Source: Methanobacterium sp964452085 | Lineage (GTDB): Archaea; Methanobacteriota; Methanobacteria; Methanobacteriales; Methanobacteriaceae | Assembly (NCBI GenBank): GCA_964452085.1 | Contig: CAYVKL010000016.1 | Coordinates: 1-40,270, forward strand | Length of the DNA stretch: 40,270 nt | Direction: 5' to 3' | In this document: positions 25,904-34,989 of the stretch, in pieces | Layout of the letters: the number at the start of each line of letters is the position of its first letter | Numbering within the stretch: the first letter of the stretch is position 1 | Position numbers and translations under genes: made by a program | The notes under the pieces: generated by a model | Database searches by the model: none | What the model saw: only the letters and a program-made list of their open reading frames with translations | Told to the model about the DNA's origin: nothing

Positions 25904-25990
25904 TCTTCATCTATTCTAATTCTTAATAACTAGATCTATTTCTTTGTAAACTAGATCTAATTCTTAATATTTCATCTAATTTTATTTAGG
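25904..25990. repeat. Degenerate about 21-base tandem repeats after porF
   Basis: AACTAGATCTA occurs at 25928-25938 and 25949-25959 (21 bases apart). TCTAATTCTTAATA occurs at 25915-25928 and 25956-25969, and TTCATCTA near both ends. Four loose units of 20-23 bases can be drawn. The plus strand is T-rich, so this may be where the por transcript ends. Confidence 0.45.
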
Positions 25991-26044
25991 ATAATTTACA
26001 GCTTAGTGAATATTTAAATAACTGTGTTTTTATAAACTCATTCT

Positions 26045-26896
26045 ATGATTAGCCAAAAGATGGTGGAAGAGGAAGTATGTCGCTTGTTCAAGGAAGCTGT
26101 TATTAAACTTCCAGATGATGTTAAAAAAGCCCTTAAAGACGCATATAACATAGAAGATGATGAAACTGCTCTTTTGAATCTTAAAGCTATTTTAGATAAC
26201 ATAGAAGCTGCTGAGGATATGGGCATTCCCCTCTGCCAGGATACTGGCTTGCCAATAATATTTGTGAAATATGGGAATGTAGAAGTGGAAAATCACCACA
26301 ATGGCATTATTAATGGAATCTTAAACGGGGTTAAAAAGGCCACAGAAGAGATTCCCCTTCGTCCTAATGTGGTTGACCCTTTAACTCGTAAAAATACTGG
26401 AAACAACATTGGACGGTTCATACCCCAGATTGATGTGGAACTGGTAGAAACTGATTATCTGGAAATTACTATTTTCCCGAAGGGTTTTGGGTCTGAAAAC
26501 AATAACGCTCTTAAAATGGCACTTCCTGGTGAAGGTGAAGAAGGGATTAAAGATTTTGTGCTGGAAACAGTGATTGCCGCAGGAGGTAAACCATGCCCAC
26601 CTACCGTGGTGGGTGTTGGAATTGGAGGCTCATCAGATATGGCACTGAAGCTTGCAAAAAAAGCACTTCTTCGAGAAATAGGGGTCAATCATTCTGAAGA
26701 ACGGATTGCAAAAATGGAAAAAGAAATTCTGAAAAAGATTAACTCCACCGGAATAGGTCCCATGGGAATGGGTGGGAAAACAACCTCGCTGGATGTTAAA
26801 ATAGAGTATGCCGATACCCATACTGCGGGACTGCCCATTGGAGTTTGTATTCAGTGTTGGGCTGCCCGGAGTGCTACCTGTATTTTGAAAAATTAA
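26045..26896 (+). CDS. fumA: Class I fumarate hydratase, alpha subunit
   Basis: 283 residues, the N-terminal (Fe-S) half of class I fumarase, a two-subunit enzyme in methanogens. Conserved cysteines for the [4Fe-4S] cluster: C64 in PLCQDTG, C184 in GGKPCPPT and C268/C271 in CIQCWAARS. It hydrates fumarate to malate in the partial TCA pathway. The beta subunit is not in the window. No binding site precedes ATG 26045; TATTTAAATA (26010-26020) would give a leaderless mRNA there, while a second TATA-like TTTTTATAAA would favour ATG 26060 (residue 6). Confidence 0.9.
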   Translation: MISQKMVEEEVCRLFKEAVIKLPDDVKKALKDAYNIEDDETALLNLKAILDNIEAAEDMGIPLCQDTGLPIIFVKYGNVEVENHHNGIINGILNGVKKATEEIPLRPNVVDPLTRKNTGNNIGRFIPQIDVELVETDYLEITIFPKGFGSENNNALKMALPGEGEEGIKDFVLETVIAAGGKPCPPTVVGVGIGGSSDMALKLAKKALLREIGVNHSEERIAKMEKEILKKINSTGIGPMGMGGKTTSLDVKIEYADTHTAGLPIGVCIQCWAARSATCILKN

Positions 26897-26937
26897 AGAA
26901 AAAAGAATGTGATTTAATATAAAGCAATAATATGAAT

Positions 26938-26953
26938 GATGATTAAAATCATC
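26938..26953. terminator. Short hairpin between convergent genes
   Basis: GATGATT-AA-AATCATC, a 7-base inverted repeat between the fumA stop (26896) and the convergent small gene's stop (26968). Placement fits a shared terminator; the tight loop makes it uncertain. Confidence 0.35.
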
Positions 26954-26967
26954 CATAAATTATTATT

Positions 26968-27168
26968 TTACTTATTGAAGAGAATTAAACCTTCATCTAT
27001 TAATTCATCCAATACTGCTGCTACTAAAATGTATTCTTCATTAGTATAATCAGCTAAATTGGTAATGGAAATATTTTGATTATTATTTACATAATCTAAG
27101 ATGTTCATTCTTAATTGAATTCTTAAATTTTCATTTCTCCACTTAATCTTCAAGTGATCAATCCTCAC
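26968..27168 (-). CDS. Small winged-helix-like protein
   Basis: 66 residues. Residues about 20-62 (MNILDYVNNNQNISITNLAD, then YILVAAVLDELIDEGLI) read as a compact helix-turn-helix with a following strand, as in small archaeal DNA-binding proteins. No other motif. The start is unclear: GTG 27168 has no binding site, and TTG 27153 or ATG 27108 are possible. It could regulate the VOC gene just upstream, but nothing shows this. Confidence 0.5.
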   Translation of the reverse strand: MRIDHLKIKWRNENLRIQLRMNILDYVNNNQNISITNLADYTNEEYILVAAVLDELIDEGLILFNK

Positions 27169-27222
27169 ACATATTCCTGATAAATTGAGGAAATAAAAGA
27201 TTGGAATAATTTTTTATATTTT

Positions 27223-27579
27223 TTAATACTTGATTGGTCTTTCCACCATTTCCAGAACATTACCTTCAGAATCTTTGAAATATACCAAATCCATTTCCCC
27301 AGGAACTCTAATTTCAGGATTTAAGATTTTTCCACCTTTATTCTTAATTTTTTCAATGTGCAAATCTATTGATTTGACGTCAATTGTAATTCGTTCCATA
27401 CGTTCATTTCGTCTTTTGACAATTGTACCAATCTCTTCTTCCCCATATCCCGTTTTAATCAGCCAGTATTCATATGGGAAGTCAAATTCATCTATTTGCC
27501 ATCCGAAAACATTTTCATAGAATTCAACGGCTCTTAAAGGTTTTTCTGCAGAAATTTCGAATTGAACTGCCTTGGACAT
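27223..27579 (-). CDS. VOC (glyoxalase/dioxygenase fold) protein
   Basis: 118 residues, one vicinal-oxygen-chelate module pair: FEISAEKPLRAVEFYENVFG, FPYEYWLIKTG, and a C-terminal DLVYFKDSEGNVLEMVE with the family's usual metal-ligand Glu. The substrate is unknown. GGGG lies eight bases before ATG 27579. Two perfect palindromes upstream suggest that its transcription is controlled. Confidence 0.8.
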   Translation of the reverse strand: MSKAVQFEISAEKPLRAVEFYENVFGWQIDEFDFPYEYWLIKTGYGEEEIGTIVKRRNERMERITIDVKSIDLHIEKIKNKGGKILNPEIRVPGEMDLVYFKDSEGNVLEMVERPIKY

Positions 27580-27667
27580 TATAAAACCCCATCTTTGGTA
27601 TGTGTGTAAAAAAACTATGTCTCAGGTACATTTTTTTAACACCATCCATCTAACAACTACACCATAG

Positions 27668-27684
27668 TATCACATTATGTGATA
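27668..27684. promoter_or_regulatory. Palindrome TATCACAT-T-ATGTGATA
   Basis: A perfect inverted repeat, 8-base arms around one base, about 90 bases upstream of the VOC gene. The form and length suit a dimeric helix-turn-helix regulator. Confidence 0.55.
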
Positions 27685-27689
27685 TTTTT

Positions 27690-27704
27690 TACACTTGAAG
27701 TGTA
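27690..27704. promoter_or_regulatory. Palindrome TACACTT-G-AAGTGTA
   Basis: A perfect inverted repeat, 7-base arms around one base. Its centre is 21 bases from that of the neighbouring palindrome, i.e. two helical turns, so the two could be bound on one face of the DNA. Confidence 0.55.
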
Positions 27705-27804
27705 TGTCTGTCCTTTGTCTAAACTGATATTTAAACGTTTATAAAAAAAATTCAAGAAACAACATTTAAACGATTCTAACAATTTAAATAAAAAAAAATC
27801 TGAA

Positions 27805-28224
27805 TTAAAGCCTTATTACAACTACTCCCAGTATTATCATTGCCAATCCAGCAATTTTGGTTAGTGTGACTTTATCTCCCAAAAAAATGGATGCAATTAT
27901 GAAGGTGAAAAGAGGGAACGAAGCAATGAGTGGGACAACCATGGAAGCATCCCCTGATTTTAAAGCATAATAATAAAATAATTGTCCTAATAGAGCTGCA
28001 CAAATCCCTTCAAAAGCTATGAAAACCCATCCAGAAATACTGATATTTGTTACGGGACTGATGTCCTTGTTTAATATCAACCACCCCAACATGATTGCAC
28101 TGATAAAAAAACTTCTTATGCTTAATGCAACTGCAGGATCAACCTCTTTTAAACCAAATTTTCCAAATATGGGTGCTAATCCCATGAAAAATGCAGCTAT
28201 AAGAGCAAATATATAATAATTCAT
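27805..28224 (-). CDS. Half-size EamA/DMT transporter
   Basis: 139 residues and five hydrophobic helices, i.e. one EamA unit, where full transporters carry two. Typical pieces are APIFGKFGLKEVDP, LGQLFYYYALKSGDASMVVP, and GDKVTLTKIAGLAMIILGV. It presumably works as a dimer, as EmrE-size exporters do. The frame extends 12 residues further; ATG 28224 is chosen because AAAGGA lies five bases before it. The substrate is unknown. Confidence 0.75.
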   Translation of the reverse strand: MNYYIFALIAAFFMGLAPIFGKFGLKEVDPAVALSIRSFFISAIMLGWLILNKDISPVTNISISGWVFIAFEGICAALLGQLFYYYALKSGDASMVVPLIASFPLFTFIIASIFLGDKVTLTKIAGLAMIILGVVVIRL

Positions 28225-28348
28225 AAAAATTCCTTTAAAATAGGTTTTACGACAAATCAAACTTAAATTAATGGAAAAAATAGAGTAATATCAAGGAAAA
28301 ATCAAAAAGAATAAGAAAAATAGAAAAAAAGAATATTCTTCCATTTAG

Positions 28349-29041
28349 TCAGAATTTATCCTGTTTTTTCTCACCAATAAGTGGTTGCTTCTCACAGGTG
28401 ATCATAAATATGGTTCTGTCACCGATGTTTTCTGCGCGGTCTGCTATTCTTTCCAGGAAACGAGCTAGGAATAGGACATATATTAGGTAAGAAATGGCTT
28501 CTTTATCTTGGAACATGCTCTTTGTAATGTCCTTAAGAGTGTGGTCAAAGAGATCATCCACCTTATCATCATCCCTGTGAAGTTCACGGGCAACATTCAT
28601 ATTTTTTGCTAAAAAAGCTGCTAAACTTTTACTGACCATACCATCCACAATGTCAGACATGCGTTGCAGGTCGAACATTGGCTTTTCTGGAATCTCTTCA
28701 TCCTTAACATGGCGGGCCACCTCAGCAATATTGGATGCAAGACCACATATTCGTTTTAAATGACTTGAAACCTTAATACTTGTTTCGATAAACCTTAAAT
28801 CACCTGCTACAGGTTGTTCAGCAGCAATAATACCCATAGCATCATGCTCGATTTGATAACCCATTTCATGGACTTTTTTATTAGTTTCCATGACATTCTT
28901 TACCAATTCAGCATCATATTCAATAAACGTGGTAAAAGCATCTCTGTAAGCCTTCAGGGTGGCCTGACCCATCTTATCAACTTCATCCTTTAGTTCATCC
29001 AATTTTTTCTGGAACCGAATTCTGGGATATCCTCTTTGCAT
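28349..29041 (-). CDS. phoU: PhoU-type phosphate signalling protein (second copy)
   Basis: 230 residues, all helical, two PhoU repeats. Conserved acidic stretches (EIPEKPMFDLQRMSDIVDGM, then the C-terminal LARFLERIADRAENIGD) bind metal clusters. It should tie the state of the PstSCAB transporter to gene control. ATG 29041 follows GGTGGAGG, which codes the last glycines of the preceding gene; stop and start are one base apart, so the two are coupled. Last gene of the pst operon. Confidence 0.85.
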   Translation of the reverse strand: MQRGYPRIRFQKKLDELKDEVDKMGQATLKAYRDAFTTFIEYDAELVKNVMETNKKVHEMGYQIEHDAMGIIAAEQPVAGDLRFIETSIKVSSHLKRICGLASNIAEVARHVKDEEIPEKPMFDLQRMSDIVDGMVSKSLAAFLAKNMNVARELHRDDDKVDDLFDHTLKDITKSMFQDKEAISYLIYVLFLARFLERIADRAENIGDRTIFMITCEKQPLIGEKKQDKF

Positions 29042-29042
29042 A

Positions 29043-29489
29043 TTATCCTCCACCTATTTTGGATTTATAATCATTTAATAAATTATCAATGTCATCTTCA
29101 GAAGGATCTCTAATTTTGTATTTTGACAGTACATCCTCACGATTAGAGTCTTCAATTCTTTTTTCAAGTAAAAAATCTATTCCTGCAGGTAATGGTAATT
29201 TACATTCTTCATTTAAATCAACAATGGTTGAAAACATATTATCATCCAGTTCATATACTTCGATCTTAGATTCAGTACTTATACCCACCAAGTTCATTGC
29301 TTTGTTTTCATGAGTCTCCTCAAGAGTTCCTATATTCATGTTCCAGGCAGCTACTATTTTTTGGTCCTTAATTAATAGCAATGATTCATTGCCCCCTTCT
29401 AAGACCTTTAAGTAACCCCTTTCAGGAATGTGAGATATTTTCAAATTTCCCCTAACAGTATGCTGGGGATCGTCTGAAGGTAGCCACAT
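29043..29489 (-). CDS. Unrecognised protein between two PhoU genes
   Basis: 148 residues, cytoplasmic, no motif I recognise. The N-terminal 100 residues look like beta strands (GNLKISHIPERGYLKVLEGG, ESLLLIKDQKIVAAW, KIEVYELDDNMFSTIVDL); the end is acidic and helical (DPSEDDIDNLLNDY), closing in GGG. The final glycines come from the GGTGGAGG binding site of the next gene, so they need not matter. It starts three bases after the first PhoU and ends in the second, with GAGGT before its ATG. Such tight packing argues for a partner in phosphate signalling. Confidence 0.65.
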   Translation of the reverse strand: MWLPSDDPQHTVRGNLKISHIPERGYLKVLEGGNESLLLIKDQKIVAAWNMNIGTLEETHENKAMNLVGISTESKIEVYELDDNMFSTIVDLNEECKLPLPAGIDFLLEKRIEDSNREDVLSKYKIRDPSEDDIDNLLNDYKSKIGGG

Positions 29490-29492
29490 TTT

Positions 29493-30161
29493 TTACCTCA
29501 TCAACATATTATGGAACAATTTGTGGTGCATGACACGTTTACCAACTATTGAATAAGCAATACGGTCTGACATACCCATTATATGGTGTCCCATACTCAA
29601 CAAGTTCCTCCCAACCAGTATTAGTGAAGTTTGAGAACCTCCATGAGTTATCTCTTCATATTCTGAAAACATTTGATTGTAAAAATCCTGTAAATTCACA
29701 TAACTTCGGGTTGAACGTTTTAAAAGCTGTATGTCCTCATTTAAAAGCGCCCCAATAGCATCTTTCAGCATATCCTGAACCGTTTGAGACATAAACTCGA
29801 TATGAGGTGGTTTATAACATTTACGATGGCTTTCAGCAGCATCAATGGCATAACGGGCTATGTAAGCTGAAAGGTTGTTTATTCTTTCCAGTTCTATGGA
29901 AGTTCTGAGAAGAGCTGCACCCAAACGTAAATCTTTGGCTAACGGTTGATGAAGTCCAAGAACTTTAAGACATCCATGTTCAATTTTATAGCTTTCTTTA
30001 TTTATTTCATCTGTCTTTTCGATTAAATCCCTTGCCAGCATTAAATCTTCTTCCAGGAAACTCCTTACAGAATTATCTACTCTCCCTATGGTCTCCCAAC
30101 TAAACCCAAGAACTTCTTCTTCCAATGATTCCAAACGTTTTTCCAAGACCACTGTGAGCAT
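29493..30161 (-). CDS. phoU: PhoU-type phosphate signalling protein (first copy)
   Basis: 222 residues, helical, PhoU-like. The pattern KIEHGCLKVLGLHQPLAKDL and LRTSIELERINNLSAYIARYA matches the first PhoU repeat; the second repeat ends in MGMSDRIAYSIVGKRVMH, less typical than in the other copy. It lies 38 bases behind pstB. The two PhoU copies are clearly different in sequence, so they are old paralogues with possibly separate partners. Confidence 0.8.
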   Translation of the reverse strand: MLTVVLEKRLESLEEEVLGFSWETIGRVDNSVRSFLEEDLMLARDLIEKTDEINKESYKIEHGCLKVLGLHQPLAKDLRLGAALLRTSIELERINNLSAYIARYAIDAAESHRKCYKPPHIEFMSQTVQDMLKDAIGALLNEDIQLLKRSTRSYVNLQDFYNQMFSEYEEITHGGSQTSLILVGRNLLSMGHHIMGMSDRIAYSIVGKRVMHHKLFHNMLMR

Positions 30162-30199
30162 TTCATCTACACCCCATCAATGATAGTCCAAGTATAAGA

Positions 30200-30955
<756 letters not shown>

Positions 30956-30957
30956 TT

Positions 30958-31806
30958 CTATCGCCCCATCATCTTTTTACGGTAACGATCAACCAGTGTG
31001 TTGGTAACTACAGTGATTATAAGAATCATAATCACCAAAACCGCTGCGGTCCCCCACGCATTATCCATGGACAAACCTTCAGTGGCTAAAATATAAAGAT
31101 GCAAAGGTAATGGTCTTGCAGCATCCATCAGGGAAGTTGGTATCATTAAAGCCGCACCAACAGTGTATAAAACAGCTGCTGCCTCAGCAATAGCCCTTCC
31201 CATCCCCAAAATAATTCCAGTGGTTATACCTGGCAAAGCAGCAGGTATGACAACTTTATATATGGTCTGCCATTTTGTTGCTCCCAGTGCTAGGCTTCCT
31301 TCAGCGTAAGATTTGTTAATTGATTCTATGGATACTTCTGAAGCAGCCAGTATGGTGGGTAAGGCCATTAAAGCCAGAGTTAACCCTCCTGAAAGTACAC
31401 TCCATCCCATTCCAAGGTAAATAACAAAGAATGCTAACCCAAATAAACCAAACACAATGGAAGGTATTGAAGATAGCGTTTCTGCTCCAAAACGGATCAG
31501 TTTTACCAGGCGGTTCTCCCCAGCGTATTCTGACAGGTAAACAGCAGCCCCTACACCCAAAGGTGTGGCTACTAAAACTGCAATTAGAGTTACGTATATA
31601 CTGGACATTATAAATGGGAATATACCACCAGATCTACCGGAATTAACAGGATCCCCAAATATAAATTCCAGGCTTAACGCAGGCATACCCTTTAATAGGA
31701 CATATCCTATTATAAGCAGTAAGATGAGAATGGTGAGAATTCCGGAAGCCCAGAATACTCCTGTCATTAGTTTCTGTGCGATTTTTGGAGGTATGAACCT
31801 ATGCAT
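30958..31806 (-). CDS. pstA: Phosphate ABC transporter permease PstA
   Basis: 282 residues, six membrane helices. The EAA loop that contacts PstB is LALGATKWQTIYKVVIPAAL, followed by GIILGMGRAIAEAAAVLYTVG. It begins 45 bases after pstC and ends two bases before pstB. Confidence 0.95.
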   Translation of the reverse strand: MHRFIPPKIAQKLMTGVFWASGILTILILLLIIGYVLLKGMPALSLEFIFGDPVNSGRSGGIFPFIMSSIYVTLIAVLVATPLGVGAAVYLSEYAGENRLVKLIRFGAETLSSIPSIVFGLFGLAFFVIYLGMGWSVLSGGLTLALMALPTILAASEVSIESINKSYAEGSLALGATKWQTIYKVVIPAALPGITTGIILGMGRAIAEAAAVLYTVGAALMIPTSLMDAARPLPLHLYILATEGLSMDNAWGTAAVLVIMILIITVVTNTLVDRYRKKMMGR

Positions 31807-31851
31807 CGTTTAATCCCCCGTTTACTACTTTAAATGTGCGTGAAAGTGATT

Positions 31852-32727
31852 TCATAAATAACCGCCCCCAATAGTTACTTTTTTCTTGTAGTGGAGGTAG
31901 TTTGCAATGATCAGAAGTACTATGATCATGAATATCAGAACGATTCCGGTAGCGAAAAGGGCATTGTAGTGTACTCCAGTAGCATAACCCATTTCAATGG
32001 CTATGTTAGAAGTCAATGCTCTTACCGGGTCAAATATTGATCCAGGTATTTGAACAACGTTACCTGCAACCATGATAATAGCCAGGGTTTCACCGACGGC
32101 ACGCCCCATTCCCAGAATAACTGAGGTAATGATACCGGGGAGAGCTGCAGGGAAGATCACATTTTTAATGGTTTGCCAGTGTGTGGCCCCCAATCCGAGA
32201 GATGCTTCTTTATATTCCTGAGGAATCGATCTTAGTGCGTCTTGGGACACACTAACGATTATCGGCAAAATCATTACTGTTAAAATCACCGATGCTGTAA
32301 ACATGCTGAAACCGGTTCCTCCAAATTGAATTCTCATAAATGGAACCAATAAAACCAATCCGAAAAAACCGTATACCACAGAAGGTATACCAGCCAGGGT
32401 CTGGATGGTGGGGTTGAGAATCTTTCTCATACTGTTAGGTGCGATTTCCGCCAGGAAAATGGCACAAAATACCCCTAATGGAACTGCCATCAATAAGGAT
32501 AGGGCAGTTATTTCCAATGAACCTATAATCATAGGAAATATACCATATTTACCCTCAGAAGGTGCCCAGTTCATTCCAAATATAAAGTTGAAGAATCCAA
32601 CAGTTTGTATTGCTGAGATTCCCTCTTTAAATACAAAAAGTATTATGAGAGCAATGATGACTATTGATGCTATAGCTGTGATCAAAAGCCCTTTTTCAAT
32701 GAAGAACTCTTCATTCCACTTAGACAT
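31852..32727 (-). CDS. pstC: Phosphate ABC transporter permease PstC
   Basis: 291 residues, six membrane helices. EAA loop ASLGLGATHWQTIKNVIFPA, then ILGMGRAVGETLAIIMVAGN. AGGAGT lies eight bases before ATG 32727. A 186-base gap separates it from pstS1, with no hairpin seen, so it may be read through from the pstS promoters or have its own start. Confidence 0.95.
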   Translation of the reverse strand: MSKWNEEFFIEKGLLITAIASIVIIALIILFVFKEGISAIQTVGFFNFIFGMNWAPSEGKYGIFPMIIGSLEITALSLLMAVPLGVFCAIFLAEIAPNSMRKILNPTIQTLAGIPSVVYGFFGLVLLVPFMRIQFGGTGFSMFTASVILTVMILPIIVSVSQDALRSIPQEYKEASLGLGATHWQTIKNVIFPAALPGIITSVILGMGRAVGETLAIIMVAGNVVQIPGSIFDPVRALTSNIAIEMGYATGVHYNALFATGIVLIFMIIVLLIIANYLHYKKKVTIGGGYL

Positions 32728-32913
32728 AATTTTTAACTCCTATTCAATGCCTGATGATCCTGATTAACTTACTTATTTTAATTATGAGTATTTTTAGTCC
32801 ATTTCTTCCAATTCTCACAGTTTTTAGCTTCAATTTTTTTTGCTTTTAAATCTAAAATTTGATTTTTAATTTGGATTTGATAATGGATTATTTTTAATAA
32901 TACTATTAAGGGA

Positions 32914-33723
32914 TTATGATGTTACAGGTACAATTTTTTCGTCCTGCACTATTTTCTGTCCTTCTGGACCTAAAACCCAATCAATGAATTCTTTTACCTT
33001 TCCTTTAGGTTCTCCATTTGTCAAGAAAAGGAAAGGAGTTTGTAATTTATAAGAACCATCCTTTATGGTTTCAACAGATGGGTAAACTCCATCTACATTT
33101 ATTGCTTTTACATCTGAACTCATATGGGCAAGAGAAACATAGCCAACGGCATTAGGATCCTGTTTAACAGCGAGTTTTACAGATTCTGTGGAAGTCTGTA
33201 CAATTGCATCGGACTTAACTTTGGTTTTGTTCATAACCAGATTTTCAAAGGCACCTCTGGTTCCAGAACCATCTTCTCGAATCACTAAATTAATTTTAGC
33301 ATCATTCCCGCCAACTTCCTTCCAGTTAGTAATATTTCCTGAAAAGATTTTTTTTAGTTGATCCTTTGTCAAGGAGCTTACAGGGTTCTCTAAATTAACT
33401 GCCAAAACTATTCCTTCTTTACCTATAGTGTATTCATTTAAACCAACCTTTTCGTTAGTTTTCAATGCCTTAGAACTTGTTCCAATGTCAATTATATTTT
33501 GAGATACGCTTCTGATCCCTAGACCAGACCCTCCACCCATTACATCAATTCTAACATTAGGATGTTCTTTCATGTATTGACTAGCAAGTTTTTCTGCAAC
33601 AGGTTGTACAGATGTGGAACCTGCGATTTCTACTCGTTCATAATTACTTCCAGTTCCGAAAGAGTAGACCGCAATGATAATTATTAGTATAACAATCAAA
33701 CCTAGCACATATTTCAGGTCCAT
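32914..33723 (-). CDS. pstS: Phosphate-binding protein PstS, copy 1
   Basis: 269 residues. One N-terminal hydrophobic helix without a lipobox Cys anchors it outside the cell. Binding motifs are AGSTSVQPVAEKLA, MGGGSGLGI, IGTSSKAL and REDGSGTRGAFE. The open frame reaches 33801, but ATG 33723 with AGGTGAT just before it and MDLKYV (compare MDMKYI in copy 2) fixes the start. A perfect 10-base inverted repeat lies in its leader. Confidence 0.9.
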   Translation of the reverse strand: MDLKYVLGLIVILIIIIAVYSFGTGSNYERVEIAGSTSVQPVAEKLASQYMKEHPNVRIDVMGGGSGLGIRSVSQNIIDIGTSSKALKTNEKVGLNEYTIGKEGIVLAVNLENPVSSLTKDQLKKIFSGNITNWKEVGGNDAKINLVIREDGSGTRGAFENLVMNKTKVKSDAIVQTSTESVKLAVKQDPNAVGYVSLAHMSSDVKAINVDGVYPSVETIKDGSYKLQTPFLFLTNGEPKGKVKEFIDWVLGPEGQKIVQDEKIVPVTS

Positions 33724-33737
33724 TAAATCACCTAGTG

Positions 33738-33789
<52 letters not shown>

Positions 33790-33863
33790 TAAAGTCCGCA
33801 ACGTGTAAGATTAATATATCTCTTTTCAAGGCTCAATTTTACTTTATAACCATTTTATCAAGG

Positions 33864-33909
33864 AAAATAGGATTAGTGGTTTTATTTAAACCACTAAAAT
33901 CCTTATTTT
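33864..33909 (-). terminator. Long hairpin after pstS2
   Basis: The arm AAAATAGGATTAGTGGTTT pairs with AAACCACTAAAATCC plus TTATTTT through a 5-base loop, with small bulges. It lies 19 bases past the pstS2 stop and before the pstS1 promoter. It probably ends or protects the pstS2 transcript, so copy 2 could be made in excess of the rest of the operon. Confidence 0.5.
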
Positions 33910-33927
33910 CATTCGGAGCCAAATTAC

Positions 33928-34764
33928 TTAGCTAGTGACTTGCACACCAGTTGGTACCAGTTTCTCAGCCTTTATAATGGCTTTACCGTCAGGACCAATA
34001 ACCCAATCAATGAATGATTTTACATCACCTTTGGGTTCTCCTTTAACCAAAAACAAGAAAGGTCTTTGGATTTTGTAGGTACTATCTAAAACTGTAGCTT
34101 CAGAAGGTGATACTCCATTTACTGTTAAAGCTTTAGTTCCTTTAACACTAGCAAATGATATGAATCCTATTGCATTTGGATCCTGAGCTATTGTCTGTTG
34201 AACTGCTTCGGTGGAACTCTGTACAATTGCTTCCTTAATGAATGCAACTTTTGTTCCGTTGGAAGTTTTACCTAAAACAATTTCCTGGAATGCATCACGA
34301 GTACCAGATCCTTCTTCCCGTACTATTACATTGATTTTAGCATCGGCTCCGCCGACTTCTTTCCAGTTAGTGATATTTCCTGAGAATATACCTTTTATTT
34401 GATCCACAGTTAATCCACTAACACCATTTTGATTGTTTACAATTACTGCAATACCGTCTTTAGCGATTTCATACTGTGTTATTCCCTGAGATTCATTCGC
34501 AGAGAGTTTTTTTGAACTTGTTCCAATTTGAGCCGTTCCATCCTGAACACTCTTTATTCCCACAGCGGATCCACCGCCTTGAACACTTATCTTCACATTT
34601 GTATTATTTTTCATATAGGCTTGTGATAATTGCTCTGCCACAGGCTGCACAGATGTTGAACCAACAACACTCATTTTCTGCTGGCCGCTTCCTCCAAAAA
34701 CAAGGAAAGCACCTATGATAACCACCAGGACAACAATTATCCCAATTATGTACTTCATGTCCAT
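33928..34764 (-). CDS. pstS: Phosphate-binding protein PstS, copy 2
   Basis: 278 residues. N-terminal membrane anchor (about 4-22), then VGSTSVQPVAEQLSQAYM, QGGGSAVGI, IGTSSKKL and REEGSGTRDAFQ. It is strongly similar to copy 1 along its length, a tandem duplication. ATG 34764 follows AGGTGA by five bases; GTG 34773 in the open frame is less likely. TATA box TTTATATA (34806-34799 on the minus strand) gives a leader of about 12 bases. Two direct repeats lie upstream. Confidence 0.9.
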   Translation of the reverse strand: MDMKYIIGIIVVLVVIIGAFLVFGGSGQQKMSVVGSTSVQPVAEQLSQAYMKNNTNVKISVQGGGSAVGIKSVQDGTAQIGTSSKKLSANESQGITQYEIAKDGIAVIVNNQNGVSGLTVDQIKGIFSGNITNWKEVGGADAKINVIVREEGSGTRDAFQEIVLGKTSNGTKVAFIKEAIVQSSTEAVQQTIAQDPNAIGFISFASVKGTKALTVNGVSPSEATVLDSTYKIQRPFLFLVKGEPKGDVKSFIDWVIGPDGKAIIKAEKLVPTGVQVTS

Positions 34765-34798
34765 AATATTCACCTCACCCCTAACTAACTTTCAAAAC

Positions 34799-34806
34799 TA
34801 TATAAA
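34799..34806 (-). promoter_or_regulatory. TATA box of pstS2
   Basis: TTTATATA on the minus strand. The expected transcript start, near 34776, leaves just enough leader for AGGTGA before ATG 34764. Confidence 0.55.
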
Positions 34807-34820
34807 GCTTACTATTTGTG

Positions 34821-34896
34821 CTTTAAAATACATGTTTTGTGAACAAATTTGAACCCTGAAATGTAATCAAACTTTAAAATAACACACTTTGTGAAC
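34821..34896. repeat. Two imperfect direct repeats upstream of pstS2
   Basis: CTTTAAAATA + 5 bases + TTTGTGAAC at 34821-34844 recurs as CTTTAAAATA + 6 bases + TTTGTGAAC at 34872-34896, spaced about 52 bases (five helical turns). Both copies lie upstream of the pstS2 TATA box, in the gap shared with the divergent citrate synthase-like gene, and may bind a regulator of one or both. Confidence 0.55.
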
Positions 34897-34915
34897 TTAG
34901 CAGTACTAAAAGCGA

Positions 34916-34931
34916 TAAATATATATATTTT
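34916..34931 (+). promoter_or_regulatory. TATA box of citrate synthase-like gene
   Basis: AAATATATATATTTT, about 60-75 bases before ATG 34990. The transcript should start near 34950, leaving room for GGTGGT just before the start codon. Confidence 0.45.
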
Positions 34932-34989
34932 CAAATTCTTTAGGGTGGTATATAATTCATGAAAAATATGAAAACATATTGGTGGTTAA

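Noticed and set aside
29043..29489. Ubiquitin-like Gly-Gly tail on the protein between the PhoU genes
   Set aside because: The GGG end is coded by the next gene's GGTGGAGG binding site, and the protein is too long with no beta-grasp pattern.
32405..32767. 120-codon plus-strand frame opposite pstC
   Set aside because: Antisense to a certain PstC gene; no own binding site or motif.
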